In this document: positions 24,395-36,400 of the stretch, one piece after another
Position numbering within the stretch: position 1 is the first letter of the stretch
How the letters are laid out: the number at the start of each line of letters is the position of its first letter
Assembly: GCA_004154925.1 (NCBI GenBank)
Contig: QJNS01000025.1
Span: forward strand, 248,001 to 312,000
Direction: 5' to 3'
Length of the DNA: 64,000 bases
Source of the DNA: Monosporascus cannonballus
Lineage: Eukaryota > Ascomycota > Sordariomycetes > Xylariales
Notes under the pieces: model-generated
Told to the model about the DNA's origin: nothing
Database searches by the model: none
Seen by the model: the letters and a program-made list of their open reading frames with translations, nothing else
Program-made: the position numbers and the translations under genes

Positions 24395-24790
24395 TATAAC
24401 GGCTATATGGTTTAATTAATTATTAAACCTTAAGTTAACGGGTTTATATTAATAGAAATATTATAAAAATCTAAGTAATAAATATAGTAACATATTACGT
24501 TTTATAATATTAAAAATATTTTAAAATAACGATATTATATTGTAAGCTGAAGTTATTTAAATTATGGAAATAATAAGCGTATATATCCTTATCTTGGCTT
24601 AAGGTGCTTAAGTGGCTTAAACCCTTAAGCCCGTTAAACCCTTTAAGCTCTTCTGCCGGCTCAAAGGGCTTAAGGTGCTTGGCGCCTTGAAACCTTTGAG
24701 CCAGTCACGTGACGTCTTGGCTTAGGTCGGAACGGACCTTTTCATGGTTCCGACCGTCTGAAAAGAAGCCAAGTCCGTTAGGTCATAACA
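24395..24790 (-). repeat. 5' LTR of Gypsy-A2
   Basis: 396 bp. The outer right end is unmutated (GGTCATAACA at 24781-24790, complement of the ancestral TGTTATGACC). The inner left end is converted (TATAACGGCTATATGG). Confidence 0.88.
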
Positions 24791-24795
24791 GAATT

Positions 24796-25193
24796 CTACC
24801 GTACGCCTTTTGTTCTACAAATTTGCTAAGGCCCTTAATGATAAAACCACTAAATTTATAGCCGTCGAAATTTGTAATAATTAATTAATTGCAACCGTTA
24901 AAAAACGAAAACCAAAGTACGCAGGAAGGTACAGCCGGAACCAAATAAGAATTTCGTAAAAATAATTTCGGTTAGGAAGGTAAAAGTAAGGCTAAAGACC
25001 TCTGCGAAAAAACTGCTTTACCGTTATTCAGCAGAATCAGCAACAAAACGAACCTCCCGAAAGCAAAGAAGATAACGAGGTGGAAATGGATTGCATCATT
25101 ATACGCTTTACTTAGTATGGAATCAATTGACTAAGTGGTTATTGAGATATTGTTATTTGTATGGAAAGGTTGTTGTGGCGATGGCTTCAAAAA
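24796..25193 (+). pseudogene. Pogo-like transposase, last C-terminal piece and 3' untranslated part
   Basis: Continues the tail from 18044 after removal of Gypsy-A2 and its GAATT duplication. Early in the piece there are several TAA/TAG stops, whereas 24990-25190 is little mutated. No other gene is visible before the right terminal repeat. Confidence 0.6.
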
Positions 25194-25238
25194 TGGGTGG
25201 CGCGTTGAGGGGATGAGGCGTTGGTGGGGGGGTCGCCT
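25194..25238 (-). repeat. Right terminal inverted repeat of the pogo-like element
   Basis: About 45 bp, ending GGGGGGGTCGCCT and followed by the TA target. Nearly RIP-free, it preserves what the left end looked like before the insertion at 3066. Confidence 0.82.
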
Positions 25239-25800
25239 TATCTTGAGAACTTAATTCTTAATTAAGCCTACCCCATACGCTTTCCTGTACAAATCCTTGC
25301 AGAGTAACCTCCTTCTGTATTGCATACTAGCTTCACCTTCTGTCCAAATTTTTAAAAACCCTGACTGGGGTAGATTTTCAAATAGAAGTTGCTTAATAAG
25401 TTTGAACGACCCAGCAGACGAGTGAGAGATAATTAGAGACTTAGAGCAACCACAACGGGGTTATCGTAGATAACCGAATGATGCACTGATATTTTCTCCC
25501 AGCTGTCCCTTGGATCTCCTCAATTGGAGACGCACTACGGCGTTCGGCAGCGGAACCGGCCCAAAACCCAGAATCCAAGCTTCTTTCGTATAGGTTCCAC
25601 TTGCCCCCTTTCCCCATCACTTAGTGAGATGACGTTGGTCACCGGGTATTGAGAGTCTTTCGAAAGATCACAATTCGTAAGGTCGACACCTGAAGAATTG
25701 AGTCGCTCCGACCGGCCGTCCGGCCTTGAGTTCTCCGGATCTTTCTTTGGCGAACGTCCTACGCTCTTGAAGATATGATTGAGACTTGGTTCCCACTTCT
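25239..25800. other. Intergenic DNA between the pogo-like element and the CorA-like gene
   Basis: Composition is normal from about 25250. This includes the 3' flank (probable 3' UTR) of the CorA-like gene. Open frames here on either strand show no recognisable domain. No repeat was seen. Confidence 0.45.
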
Positions 25801-26920
25801 TCAAGCACCCGGGGAATGGCCACTGCAGGGTTCCGAAATCCCGTTCCAGCGTATCCAGTAAAAACAGGAAGGGGCAGCGACCAGTGCTGCGGTTACGAGA
25901 AGTGTGAAGCCTGCAAGAGTCAACTGCCTGCCTTAGATGTTGCGGGGGATGCCTACCAGACACTTTTGCAACCCAGCTGGCCTCAAATTTGTCGGAAAAT
26001 CCAATGATCTTCAAACCGAGCAACGTCACGGTAAACGAAAGAGGTGCCTGTGCAACTTAGCAACTCCTCCAGGGGCGAAACATAGTTTTATGAAGCTTAC
26101 AAAGACAAGCGTGACCGCGGTGAAAACGAAAACAATAAATGATTGCAAACATGTTTCATTCGCTGCATCGATCGTCGCTTCTTTCTGCATTAGGTCAAGG
26201 AGAGTAGCAATCTACGGTCATTGTGGTCAGAAGCTCGGGACAATCACTCAATTTGGCTAGCTGAGGGAGCATAGTGCAGAGACTCACAGATCGACGGACT
26301 TGAAGCGCGTCGTCTTCGAGCCGATCAAATACTTTCAAGTGGGGGTTTTGGAACACTCCAGGCTTCTCCTCCACTCGTGCCTCTGCATCCCCCTGAATTT
26401 TACGCCACTTGTAGAGGCATTCCCGGAGAGGCGTAATCACTTGGGCTTGGTCGATCATCACACGCTTGAGCGTGGTGAGTTCACGGAGAGTCACATCAAT
26501 CGAGATGAGCGCCTCAGTATTTCCCTGATGTTGCGAGAGACGGAGAGTGACGCTTTTGCTTTCGGACGTGCGAAGGTCTCATAACTCTTCTTCGTGCGGG
26601 AGGCCTGGAGTTTGGAGTATAAGCCGCCAGAATATTGGTAAAGGGATCGTAAGCAGGCTAACCAGGCATGAAATATGTTCAGCAAACGCTTGTCTGATTG
26701 TGTAACTGATTGTGGAGCCTTTGGGTCGGGCAAGAAATTGCTTATTGACGTGGTCAACGCAAGCCATAGCAACATGCCCCAACAATGGATGTGTCGTGAA
26801 ATAGGGGTATCTACGTTAGTCATCAAGCTCCCACCACCCGGGAAGAACCTTATTCCGGCGCGCCCACAATATATAAAAAGCTTCCTAATCACCGTTCGCT
26901 AAAGCTTAATTTTAGTAAGA
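25801..26920 (-). pseudogene. CorA-like (MIT family) membrane protein gene, 5' end decayed by RIP-like stops
   Basis: Four exons can be read on the - strand: about 26920-26288, 26211-26101, 26047-25957 and 25910-25801 (TGA at 25801-25803), with GT-AG introns of 76, 53 and 46 nt that keep the frame exactly. The C-terminal half matches fungal CorA-like proteins: a helical region (TLRELTTLKRVMIDQAQV), then IATLLDLMQKEATIDAANE, a first membrane helix (IVFVFTAVTLVFAPLSF, spanning two exons) followed by LLGLKIIGF, and a second helix (FTLLVTAALVAAPSCFYW). The conserved GMN motif of true Mg2+ channels is not obvious; GLK occupies its place, so ion transport is doubtful. Towards the 5' end the same frame has stops at 26579 (TGA), 26816 (TAA), 26885 (TAG) and then several beyond 26900, each one C-to-T from Arg or Gln. 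The start is lost in the AT-rich block. If an unseen intron removes the TGA, the 3' part could still be expressed. Confidence 0.72.
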
Positions 26921-28290
26921 CAATTATTACTTGTAATATTTGATATTATTTTATTTACAAATCAGCTTCACAATAACAATTATGAGCTCGTTCTTTTAAC
27001 TATGTAAAATAACTGCGATTAAATTAATTTAAAAAATTTAATTAATTTATAATTTCATTTCCGTTAAAAAGTTAAATATTTTTATACTTAAAAAATATGA
27101 TCTTTAAAAATCGTTTTAATTATTTTAATTAATATTTCGCTTGATATAATAATCTCTTTTTGTACAACGTTTAATATTTTATTAATTTAAACGTTCTTAA
27201 CATTAATTTTTTTAAAAAAATGTCTGGACGATTTTCTTGTTCGAATAATATTTCATTAATATTAACGCTCGAATTAAGGCTAAATATTAAGTCAATTTCA
27301 TCGAATAAAAAAGTTTTGAATAAAGCAATATTATTTTATAAGTTTTTAAAATTTGGAAAAAAAAGTTAAAAAAGAAATGCGAAATGAATTTTAAATATTT
27401 TATTATAAAATACTGAAAACGATTTCAAGGAATTTCGAAAATCGAAATAAAATATAATAATATTCAAAATTAGATTAACGCAATAATTAAAAACAAAATC
27501 CCTAAAAAGTTTAAATTATTTAAATAATTCGAAAAGAATTACGATTTAAGATTTAGTTGAAAAATTAAAATATTAATTCGATTTTTTTGAAATGAAATAT
27601 AATTATTATAGTATATAAGAAATATCGAAAAATTTATGTTTTATTAAAATAAATTATATGAAGCTTAATTAATATATAAGATAATGACCACGAGGCGTTC
27701 CTTAAGCGCGGACAAGGACTTCTAACGCACTTTGGCGTTGAAACTGCTGATCTTTTAGATTATGTGGCGGAGTGGCTAGTCCTTTCTATTTTCTTATATA
27801 ATAATACCGAATTTAATTTCCTATTTATATTTCAATTAATACGTTTAATGTTTAAAAGTTTAATAAAACATTTGTTTTAAAACAATTTTTAAAAGTTTTA
27901 ATAAAATCTTTTATTTCTAATTAAATATAAGGTAAATTAGCTTAAAAATCTATTAAAATCTTAAAGATATTTAACGATAAATTTACGACTTTATATTACT
28001 AAAATAAATTAAGAGTTAAAATGAAAACCTTGAGGGTTTTCGCAATTTTATACAATAAATTATTTTTATATTAAATATAACATTTTACTTAATTCAGGTT
28101 TTTTTCGTTTAAAACATTTAATAAGAACATAAAAATACTTAAAGTTTTTTATATTAAATAATAGATATTCGCAAAGGCCCTACAAATACGCTATATTCGT
28201 TTCCAGAAATACGGAAATCATTATATGTAAAATCTGTTAAATTAATTTTATAAAGTAAAAGCAAATCCGAAAGCGTTTTTTTAAATTAAG
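26921..28290. other. AT-rich, RIP-mutated stretch with one unmutated island
   Basis: Very AT-rich, with no recognisable gene. The left edge probably still contains the destroyed 5' part of the CorA-like gene. At 27680-27790 a roughly 110 bp island of normal composition interrupts the AT-rich DNA; on the + strand it is open and reads a protein-like sequence (HEAFLKRGQGLLTHFGVETA, then DLLDYVAEWL) that I cannot assign. Confidence 0.5.
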
Positions 28291-28460
28291 TGTAAGAAAA
28301 TAAGAAAATACAAGAGGTACGACTAAATGTCGACGACTAGTCGCCGACCTGACTGTTTAAAATAGCTACAAAATCTGATATTCGGACGAATACGTATATA
28401 ACTTAGATGGAAATCTGTTAATATATTTATTAATATATTTATTTTTTTTAAATATTTTTC
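28291..28460 (+). repeat. Putative 5' LTR of Gypsy-D
   Basis: Starts TGTAAGAAAATAAG and contains a GC-richer core (ACTAAATGTCGACGAC at 28323-28338). It aligns loosely with 56497-56670. The end is approximate. Confidence 0.5.
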
Positions 28461-31400
28461 TTTCCTTTTTAAATAACGTAATAATTAGCTAAGATAAACC
28501 GATATGTTTTCGGACCTAATTTATAATAATCGATTTTATATAAAATAAGGAAAAAAAAATCGAGATATCGTATATTCGAAATACGTTTAGAATATTACAA
28601 GTAATAACGATAAAAAAGTAATTTAGCGAAACGACTATAAGAAATACGATGGACTATAATTATATATTTATCTTAAAATCATAGGAATTAAATTATTTAT
28701 TAAATACAAACTATGTTTTTAACGATACATTTTGGCGTTTATATTAGAAAATACGATAAAAACGTATTATATTTTAAAAAAAACAGAATGGTTTTGCTGG
28801 ATAAACGAAAGCTAACTGTTAAAAACGTAATTACTTAATTATTTTTATTACTAATTAATGTAACTGATAAATAGAAAAAAATATTCGAAATTATTAAAAC
28901 ATTCTAGTTACTTATTTAACTAATATCTTTCGATATAAAATAAAAGGAATTTAAGTTATATTTATTATAAAATATAATGTTATTACCAATTTTAAATTAT
29001 AAAATATAAAGTATATTTGTTACATTGTTAAACAAGTAGAAAAATAATCATTAAAATAACCAATGTAAAATTATAATATATAAAAAATAATCATGAAGAT
29101 TATATTAATATATTTATAATTTTTTATTAAAAAGGTATTGCAATTTCGAAAGTATAAATTATATTTTCTAAAATGTTTTCTAAAAATTAAAATGAAACGA
29201 CGAATTACCGATACGTTTCTGTATAATCTAGAAAGTTTACTTAAGGTTAAAAACGTCAATGTCAATATAGAAGAATATTCCAAAGTAATATATGATTTTT
29301 ATTATAAAATAAAGGAATTTTCAAAAATTAAAGTATTTAAAAAAGAGGTATTTTTAAGAGCTTATTTAACGTAATTACAAAAGCCGATGGCATATAGACC
29401 GTTTAGTGCTAAGGTTAAAAAGCTAGAAAAAAAATAAAAAATAAACGAACGCATTCGAACGTATTTTAAAGTAAAAACACACTAAAAAGAACTTAATTGA
29501 AAATACTTTGATTATGCAAAAAAGTAAAATCTTATAAAAAAGAATTTTTCTATAGCGGAATAAATACCAACCGTATTAAATCTATTTGATTTGAAAAATT
29601 ATTAAAAACTTTAAAAAAGGATTTTATTTTACCTTATTAAAATTAAAACAAAAAGGTATATTAATTTTAATTCTAGAGCAAGACCTTAAAATATTTTTTT
29701 CGGGATTAAAACGCAAGCGTACGAAAATTAAGGCATAATTTACAGCAGTAGAAGATTTTATCGTTTTTAATAATTTAAATAAATTGGAAAGAATACTACT
29801 AGAATAAACGTACGTGTTTAATTTATATCGGCTAACTAACGCTATATGACCGACGTAAAGTTATTATTAAAACTTTTGGTTATCGTTAAAAACACGGTTA
29901 ATAGATAATTATTATATAAATATATCTAGATATATAAATAAAAATAAATCCTTATAATAAACGTTTCGTAAAAAGATACAATTTCCGATTTATTACCGTT
30001 AATATATTTATGTTAATAATGTTTAATCAGTTTATTATTAAATATTATAAGATTTTTCACATTAATATAAAGATAATAAAACGCTATTAAAAAACTTAAC
30101 AGTTTAACGAAATATATTGCGTCATTCCTTATAAACGTTCAATATTTTAATTATTGTTATTTTAATTAAAAATAAACATATAAAGCATGTTATTAAATAT
30201 TGTAAAATATGAATAGATTTATAGCAATATAAAAGATTTAACGGCAAAAAACTAGTAAATTGGTTTACGTTATTAATTTCGTTAAATTTAATAATAATTG
30301 TAATATTCTCGAATTCTATTAAAAAAGTTATTCTGAAATTTTGTAATTTTTTAAGCACTTAGAAATTCTAAACGTGTATTTATTAAAAAAAATCGAATAT
30401 ACTTTTTATATTTCCGGAAATCGAAAATGCTATATATCTAATATAAGACAAATTACCGCTTATAAAGTCGACTAGTATAATTCCGGAACTTTAAGGGCGA
30501 AAATTCGGAAAATATATCTGCGAAAATTTAGAAATTAAATAAATTCGAAAACCGAAATCGGAAAATATCGCGTTTATTTTGTTTATATTTAAAAACAAAA
30601 ACGATAATTTACGGTTATAGATTGATTATCGGTCGCTAGACCGGGTTACCGTAAAAACTCGGTACTTTTTGCTGTTACTTTTTAAAATTAGAAATCAATT
30701 GAAATCTATTAACGTGTTTTTAAAATTAATTTTTTAAAAAATATATGATTAAACACGAAATAAAAAGAATAATAAATAAAACATCGTTTTTCGAATAAGA
30801 TATAATTATGTAAATATATAATAATATTTTTAAATTTATTAACGCCGTTATATCTTCTTAAACGTATGTATATATATTTTTAACAGGTTTTATTATTTAA
30901 ATTAACATTTTATATTTGTATAATATAATATTATTTTTAGATAACAAAAAAAACATACGGAATATTTTTAATCAATTTAGAACTGTTGAAAGAAATATTA
31001 ATTATATATCTAATTAACAAATTTTAGGTTTTAAAATTCGTTTTAAATATTTAAAACAATTTAAATAGATTTTAATAAATTATTATAATTTTAAAATGAA
31101 TGTTTTTTTAATTCGACGTATAATATCTAAATATTTTTAAAGTTTAATAATTTTCATTCAAAGATAATAACTTATTATTTATATATTTTCGTTCTTATTA
31201 TTATTAACTTCCTAAAAAAATCTGTATAAGAAAAACATTTAATAAATTAACGAAATACCCGAAATATTTTATCAATTAAAGAACGCTTTTCGTAATACGA
31301 TTATTCTCTAATATGAAATTTTTATGAAATCTATGCGTATAAAAATAACTATATTTATTATACTAGTATTTATATTTTAATATAAAGTTATTAAAAAACG

Positions 31401-33272
31401 GTACTTAATCACATTTTAATTACGAAAACCTTTCGATATCGAAATTCTGTAAAAAAACGAAATAATAACATTTATTTATTATCGTAAAAGATTTAAAAGA
31501 TTAGAGATAGTATCTAGAAAATATTAAGTAAAAGTTCTTAATTTTTATAAATTATTAATGATTAAAATTAATAATTATCCTATCTATACCGAATATTTGA
31601 AAAAAATGTCTCGTAAATATATTAGTTATTTTAATTCGATTTAGCATTTTAATCTTAATTTAAAAAGGGTACTCTTGTTAATAAGTTAAATTAATAATTA
31701 GATTATATATTTATATTGATTACTTAAAGCGATATAATATTAATATTCCTAAAAGTATTTTAATTAATTAATAAATTATTTAAGAAAATTAAATATTCAA
31801 GTATAATTTTATTTTTTATAATCGAAAAATTCGGACGAGTAAAATAATTCGTTAAAACGATTAAACACTTTTGTAAAATTAAATCATTTATAAATAAAAT
31901 GAAGAAAGTTTAAATAATTAAGGTTTATGTTAAAACAATATAAATCTCTTATTATATAATAACAAATAATTTCCGAAAACAAAACGATATGCTAATATCT
32001 TTTATATAAAATATGTACGATAAAAAAGCGTAAATAACGATTGGTATTAAAGTTATTTTAAAGAACATTAAGGCCTAACGCAGTCATAAAATGCCGCCTT
32101 AATACCGAATTATCAGCAGAATTAAAAATCGAAAACGTTAAAGTTAATATATTGAAATAATACGTTTTACGTTTAATCACCAAAAGATTAATTTTAAAAA
32201 ACTGTGTTTATTTCAATAATTTCGTAATAAATTTGCGATAGAGTTTACGAATTATAAGCTAAAAGTTTAAATATCTCAAGATTTATAATATTAATATAAA
32301 AACGCTGGAATAAAAAAGAGTTATTATATAAACCTTAATAACAGTTTATTTTATTAAAATATATAGATTATTCCGTTATAATACCTGTTACGCTAATAGT
32401 TTATAAATATTATAATATAATAATACTCGCACAAAATATACAAAAACTCAAAAGGTTATTAAGTTAATTAACTAGAAACTTGATTAAAAGAATTTAACAA
32501 ATAATGTTGAACAATACGTCGAAAAATATCTAATATATTAAAATACGCGAAACTCTAGATATAGATATTACAAATATTAAAATCTTTATTTTTAATTAAA
32601 CGAATATTTGTAAAATTAAATATAGATTTTATTACGAAGGCATTTCTTAATTTATCAAATAATAAACGCATATATAACGTTGTCTTAGAAATCGTTAAGT
32701 GTTATACAAAAATAACGTTATATTTACTTATAATTAAAACTTAAGCTTTTACGAAATTATTTAATATATTATATAAAAAATTTAAAATATCAATTCGTCT
32801 TTTTATTAGAAATTATAAATCCACGAAATAAAGTATTTCTTAATTGATTTTAAATTAAATTTTAACAACACATCTCTAAAATTCTGACGATGAGAATCAG
32901 ATAAATTAAATTTGATTATTTTACAAAACCAAATTCGCCTATGATAATTAATAAAATAAATTTATTAAATACTCGTTTTTTAAAACCTTATATAATTATT
33001 AGATTTGCATAATAAAATAAATATTAAACATTTTTAATTTTAAAATTGAAAAAAATATAAAAACGTTTAAAACGTATAATACAAATTCGCTGATGTATAA
33101 ACAAATATTAAAAAAGGCCGTAACTAGCATAAAAAGGATATTATAATTAAAAATATATACCGATAATATTTTCAAAAAATTCAGTTATAAAGTTGATTAC
33201 GAAAATATTTAAATTAAAAAAAAACCTCAAATTAGTATTAAGATATATTTTAGTAAAAATCGTTAAATAAAT
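28461..33272 (+). pseudogene. Gypsy-D gag-pol remnant, main part
   Basis: AT-rich and full of stops. The clearest part is the reverse transcriptase start at 30597-30665 (IDYRSLDRVTVKTRYF after KNDNLRL), the conserved DYR-LN--T-K-RYP region of Gypsy RT. It is followed by a weak match to the catalytic region at about 30900-30970, where the YxDD site is no longer readable. An open stretch at 29138-29374 lies where gag would be and is Lys-rich, but I cannot prove it is gag. RNase H and integrase should follow to 33272; I could not place their motifs. Confidence 0.55.
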
Positions 33273-33479
33273 TGTAAGATAATGGACAGCTGTAAGCTGG
33301 TATAAGGTGATCTCCGACTGGTTGTAAAGCAGATTCCAAGAAATAAATGTATTGAGTTATTTTTATCTGGCGTTTCCTGTTAGCTGCTAGATAGTAGATT
33401 TATATTAATAAGTAAATCGGTAGCTAATCGGTAGTTGGTCGGCTATTAATCTTATTTTTATAAAAGTTATATTTTTATA
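33273..33479 (-). repeat. 3' LTR of Gypsy-B1
   Basis: 207 bp. The outer left half is preserved (TGTAAGATAATGGACAGC at 33273-33290). The inner right end is converted (ATTTTTATA where the 5' LTR has ATTCTCACA). Confidence 0.85.
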
Positions 33480-36400
33480 ATTACCTTCTCCTTTTAAGTT
33501 ATTAATCGTTAATAATATTATTGCTAATTTAATATAACGTATTTCGCAAATTTAATTACGTATATTTGCCGATAATTAACCGTTATAAATACTTAAGTTA
33601 TGTTATATTATAAATAGTTGCCGTAATAATTAATACGTATTATATTACGTAATTAATTATGTTCCGCCTAATCTTTTATTATAATCCGTTTTTGAATCTT
33701 ATTTTATTTTTTTTCTTTGGCGCCTATATTTTTATTCCTATTATATATGCGTTCCGTTCGATTTCTCCTTTTTTTACATTCTTTTTCGCCTTTTCCGTTT
33801 ATTTTGCGTATAATCTCCGTTTTCTTTTCGTGTACCATATTTCTTTTTAGTAAGAAATTCTAAGAAAAAAAATACTTTGATATTAATAATAATTAAGATT
33901 TCTTTTAACGTTATCTTTTTAACGCTGATAATAAAATAAATATTGGTTATATAACGAGCGGTAATTAACCGCATTGTATTTACATAATATAATATTATTT
34001 CGATTACAGTACGATTTATATTTTAATTTCGGACGTTTTAAATAACGTTATAATTAATTATTATTATAAAACATTTTCCGTAATTAGTAATTAATTTTAA
34101 TATTATTAATATTATCGTTTAATTTCCATTTAAGGTCCGATCGTTTTTAAAAATGCCGCCCAAATAATCTTTTAATTCGAGACCGATAATTAGAAGTTAA
34201 TTAACGAATTCTAAAAAGTTCGTGTTACAGATATTTAATACGAATATTTTAACATAATTGCGATCGGTTATCAATTCAACGGTTTTCGCAAGGCCAAATT
34301 TATTTTTAACGCAGTTATTATTAAGAAGTATTATTTCTTTAATATTGTAAAAATCGATTTTCGATCGTTTATTATAATTACAGAAATTTACTTCTAATAT
34401 TATTATATAAATTTACAAATTTAAATCATTTTTATAAATATTATAAAGTTTTTATTATTCCGTAATTAACTTTCAATTAGGTATAATTTTAGGGGATTTT
34501 TATAAATAAGGCGATTTTCGAAAGTTGTTATGTTATTATATTTTTCGCTTACGAATATTTTCCGTCCGTTTTCCGATGCTATAGCAAAATTTGAATATTT
34601 ATTAATAATTATAATAAAAAAACGGTTTTATCCAGCAAAACTGTTATTAAACCTATGTACGTTAAACGCTTTAAAGATAGCGCCTTATTTCCGATTAATA
34701 ACAAATTATATTCCGGGTATTTAGGCCTTGTATTTTATAAAAAATAAAATATTTTTAAATTTTTGGGATATTTTATATTTAATAAATTTACTAAACGTAC
34801 CTACTTCTTGCCGTTATATGTTTTTCGATTGCTTTTTAATATTTTTATCTTAATTTTCTTAATACATTTTTTAACATTAATTCATATAAAATTTAATAAT
34901 TAAATACGAAATTCTATTATTGAAATAACAGTTTATCTTTTTACGTCCCCTATTAATTTCCGACCAATATACGGCAAATTAATTATTTGTTAAAAGTTTA
35001 AAAATAATTAAACAATTAAATAATATTTTAACGTTAAAATCATAATTTTATTCAAAGTTATGTTTTATAATTTTGAAATTATTAAGCGATTAATTTTCGA
35101 TCGGCCTAGTATTGTTTTACGGTTTTTAGTTCGTTTTATTCTTTATATATATATTTAATTTTTTTTATAATCCTGTAATACTTTCGTTGCGTATTCGAAA
35201 TACGTTTAGAGTTCTTATATATTGTATTTAAAACGTTAACTTTTTTATTTAATTAAATATTTGCGTTATTTTCTGTTACTTTAATAACCGAATATATTTT
35301 TATTACTTACTCTTTTTGTTGCTTTATTAGGTTAATAATATTATTGAAATATTATCTAATTCCTAATTATGATACGGTGTTAATAAGAATACTGGGAATA
35401 GATCATATATCTGTAAATATTTAATAGGAAAAATTATTTTATACGTTTAACTTTTTTATTTTTAATCGTAATCTGGATATAAATAAATATAAGTTTTTTT
35501 ATTTTTAAATTTAAAAGTTTTAATTAATAAATTTATTTATTCCCTTAATTAAATTGTATAAATGTATAACGTTAATTATAATGTTTTTTGAGTTGCCATT
35601 ATCTTTTTTAATCTTCGTATATTTTTCGATAAATAATTCTTATTTTCTTAAAGCGCTTTTTAATTTTTTATTCCTATTTCTTAAACTTTTATAAAAAGTA
35701 TTTTACTATTTTTAATAGTATTCATATAAGGTTTCAAACGAAAAACGGCGGGTAAATATATTTCGCGTATTATTATATACGAATTTCGTATTTCGCAATA
35801 ATTATATCCAATTATTTTAAAATTTATTAACGTAATTACGAAATTAATATTTTAAAATTTAATAAATACGTTGCGTTTGTTTATCGGTTTGAAGATAATA
35901 AACAGTCTACATTTACCGTTTTATTTCTTATTTTTTACAAAATTCCCCTCAAAATCTATTCGTTAATAATTTATTTTTATCGTTAACAACTCCGGCTAAC
36001 GTACCGAATTTACATTTAACTTTGTCGTAAAGCAATCGAGCTAATTCGGTTACGGTTAAGGCTTTAACCGTAAAAATAAATAATCTTAATTTCATAAAGT
36101 GGTTAACGATCACCATGATTATGTTGTACTTTAGCTCGTTTAAACTTAGGTGTTTAGAAAACCTCGTAATAAAATTTAACGAGATTTTTTAAAAAAAAAT
36201 TAATTAGATAACGGTAAAAGGTATAATTATCTATATAATTTATAATATGGTTTTATTATACCCTAATAACTTAAATATTGCTTAATATATTTTCGCATAT
36301 TGTTCGTCACATTTTTCTAATAAACCTTTTTCTTCACTAATTCCAATATATAAATATATTCTTTATATTTGGCCTTTAAATTACTATGATATTAATTAAT

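Larger units (their letters stand above)
18045..24790 (-). mobile_element. Ty3/Gypsy chromodomain LTR retrotransposon, copy A2 (reverse)
   Basis: Two 396 bp LTRs (18045-18440 and 24395-24790), flanked by a perfect GAATT target duplication (18040-18044 and 24791-24795). Same family and length as A1 but inverted; the two copies are separated by only 366 bp of host transposon, making a 6.7 kb imperfect inverted repeat. Pol lies on the - strand and the extra ORF on the + strand next to the 3' LTR, which here is the left one. Confidence 0.9.
3027..25238 (+). mobile_element. Pogo/Fot-like DNA transposon, interrupted by four insertions
   Basis: The two ends are inverted copies beginning AGGCGACCCCCC and are flanked by TA on both sides (3025-3026 and 25239-25240), as expected for Tc1/mariner-pogo elements. 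Removing the four nested insertions leaves 3027-3065, 4255-4446, 9919-10947, 17684-18044 and 24796-25238, about 2.06 kb, the usual size of Fot1/pogo elements. The joined pieces read as one RIP-damaged pogo transposase on the + strand. Its own 3' part (17750-18040 and 24950-25238) is much less AT-rich than the rest. It is the host of every other element up to 25.2 kb, so it is the oldest insertion in that half of the window. Confidence 0.82.

Noticed and set aside
25535..26029. 164-codon open frame on the - strand as one uninterrupted gene
   Set aside because: Its middle is read in the wrong frame. Splicing at 25956/25911 gives the expected second membrane helix and an earlier stop at 25801.
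26491..26892. 133-codon open frame on the - strand in the CorA-like region
   Set aside because: It is in another frame from the exon chain that matches CorA-like proteins and has no family signature; it is open by chance in GC-balanced DNA.
33659..33850. Open frame for a Phe/Ile-rich, membrane-like peptide (+), with a homologue at 45113-44847 (-)
   Set aside because: The two are homologous because B1 and B2 are sister elements. The hydrophobic reading comes from the antisense of a Lys/Glu-rich sense stretch in AT-rich DNA; no real membrane protein family is suggested.
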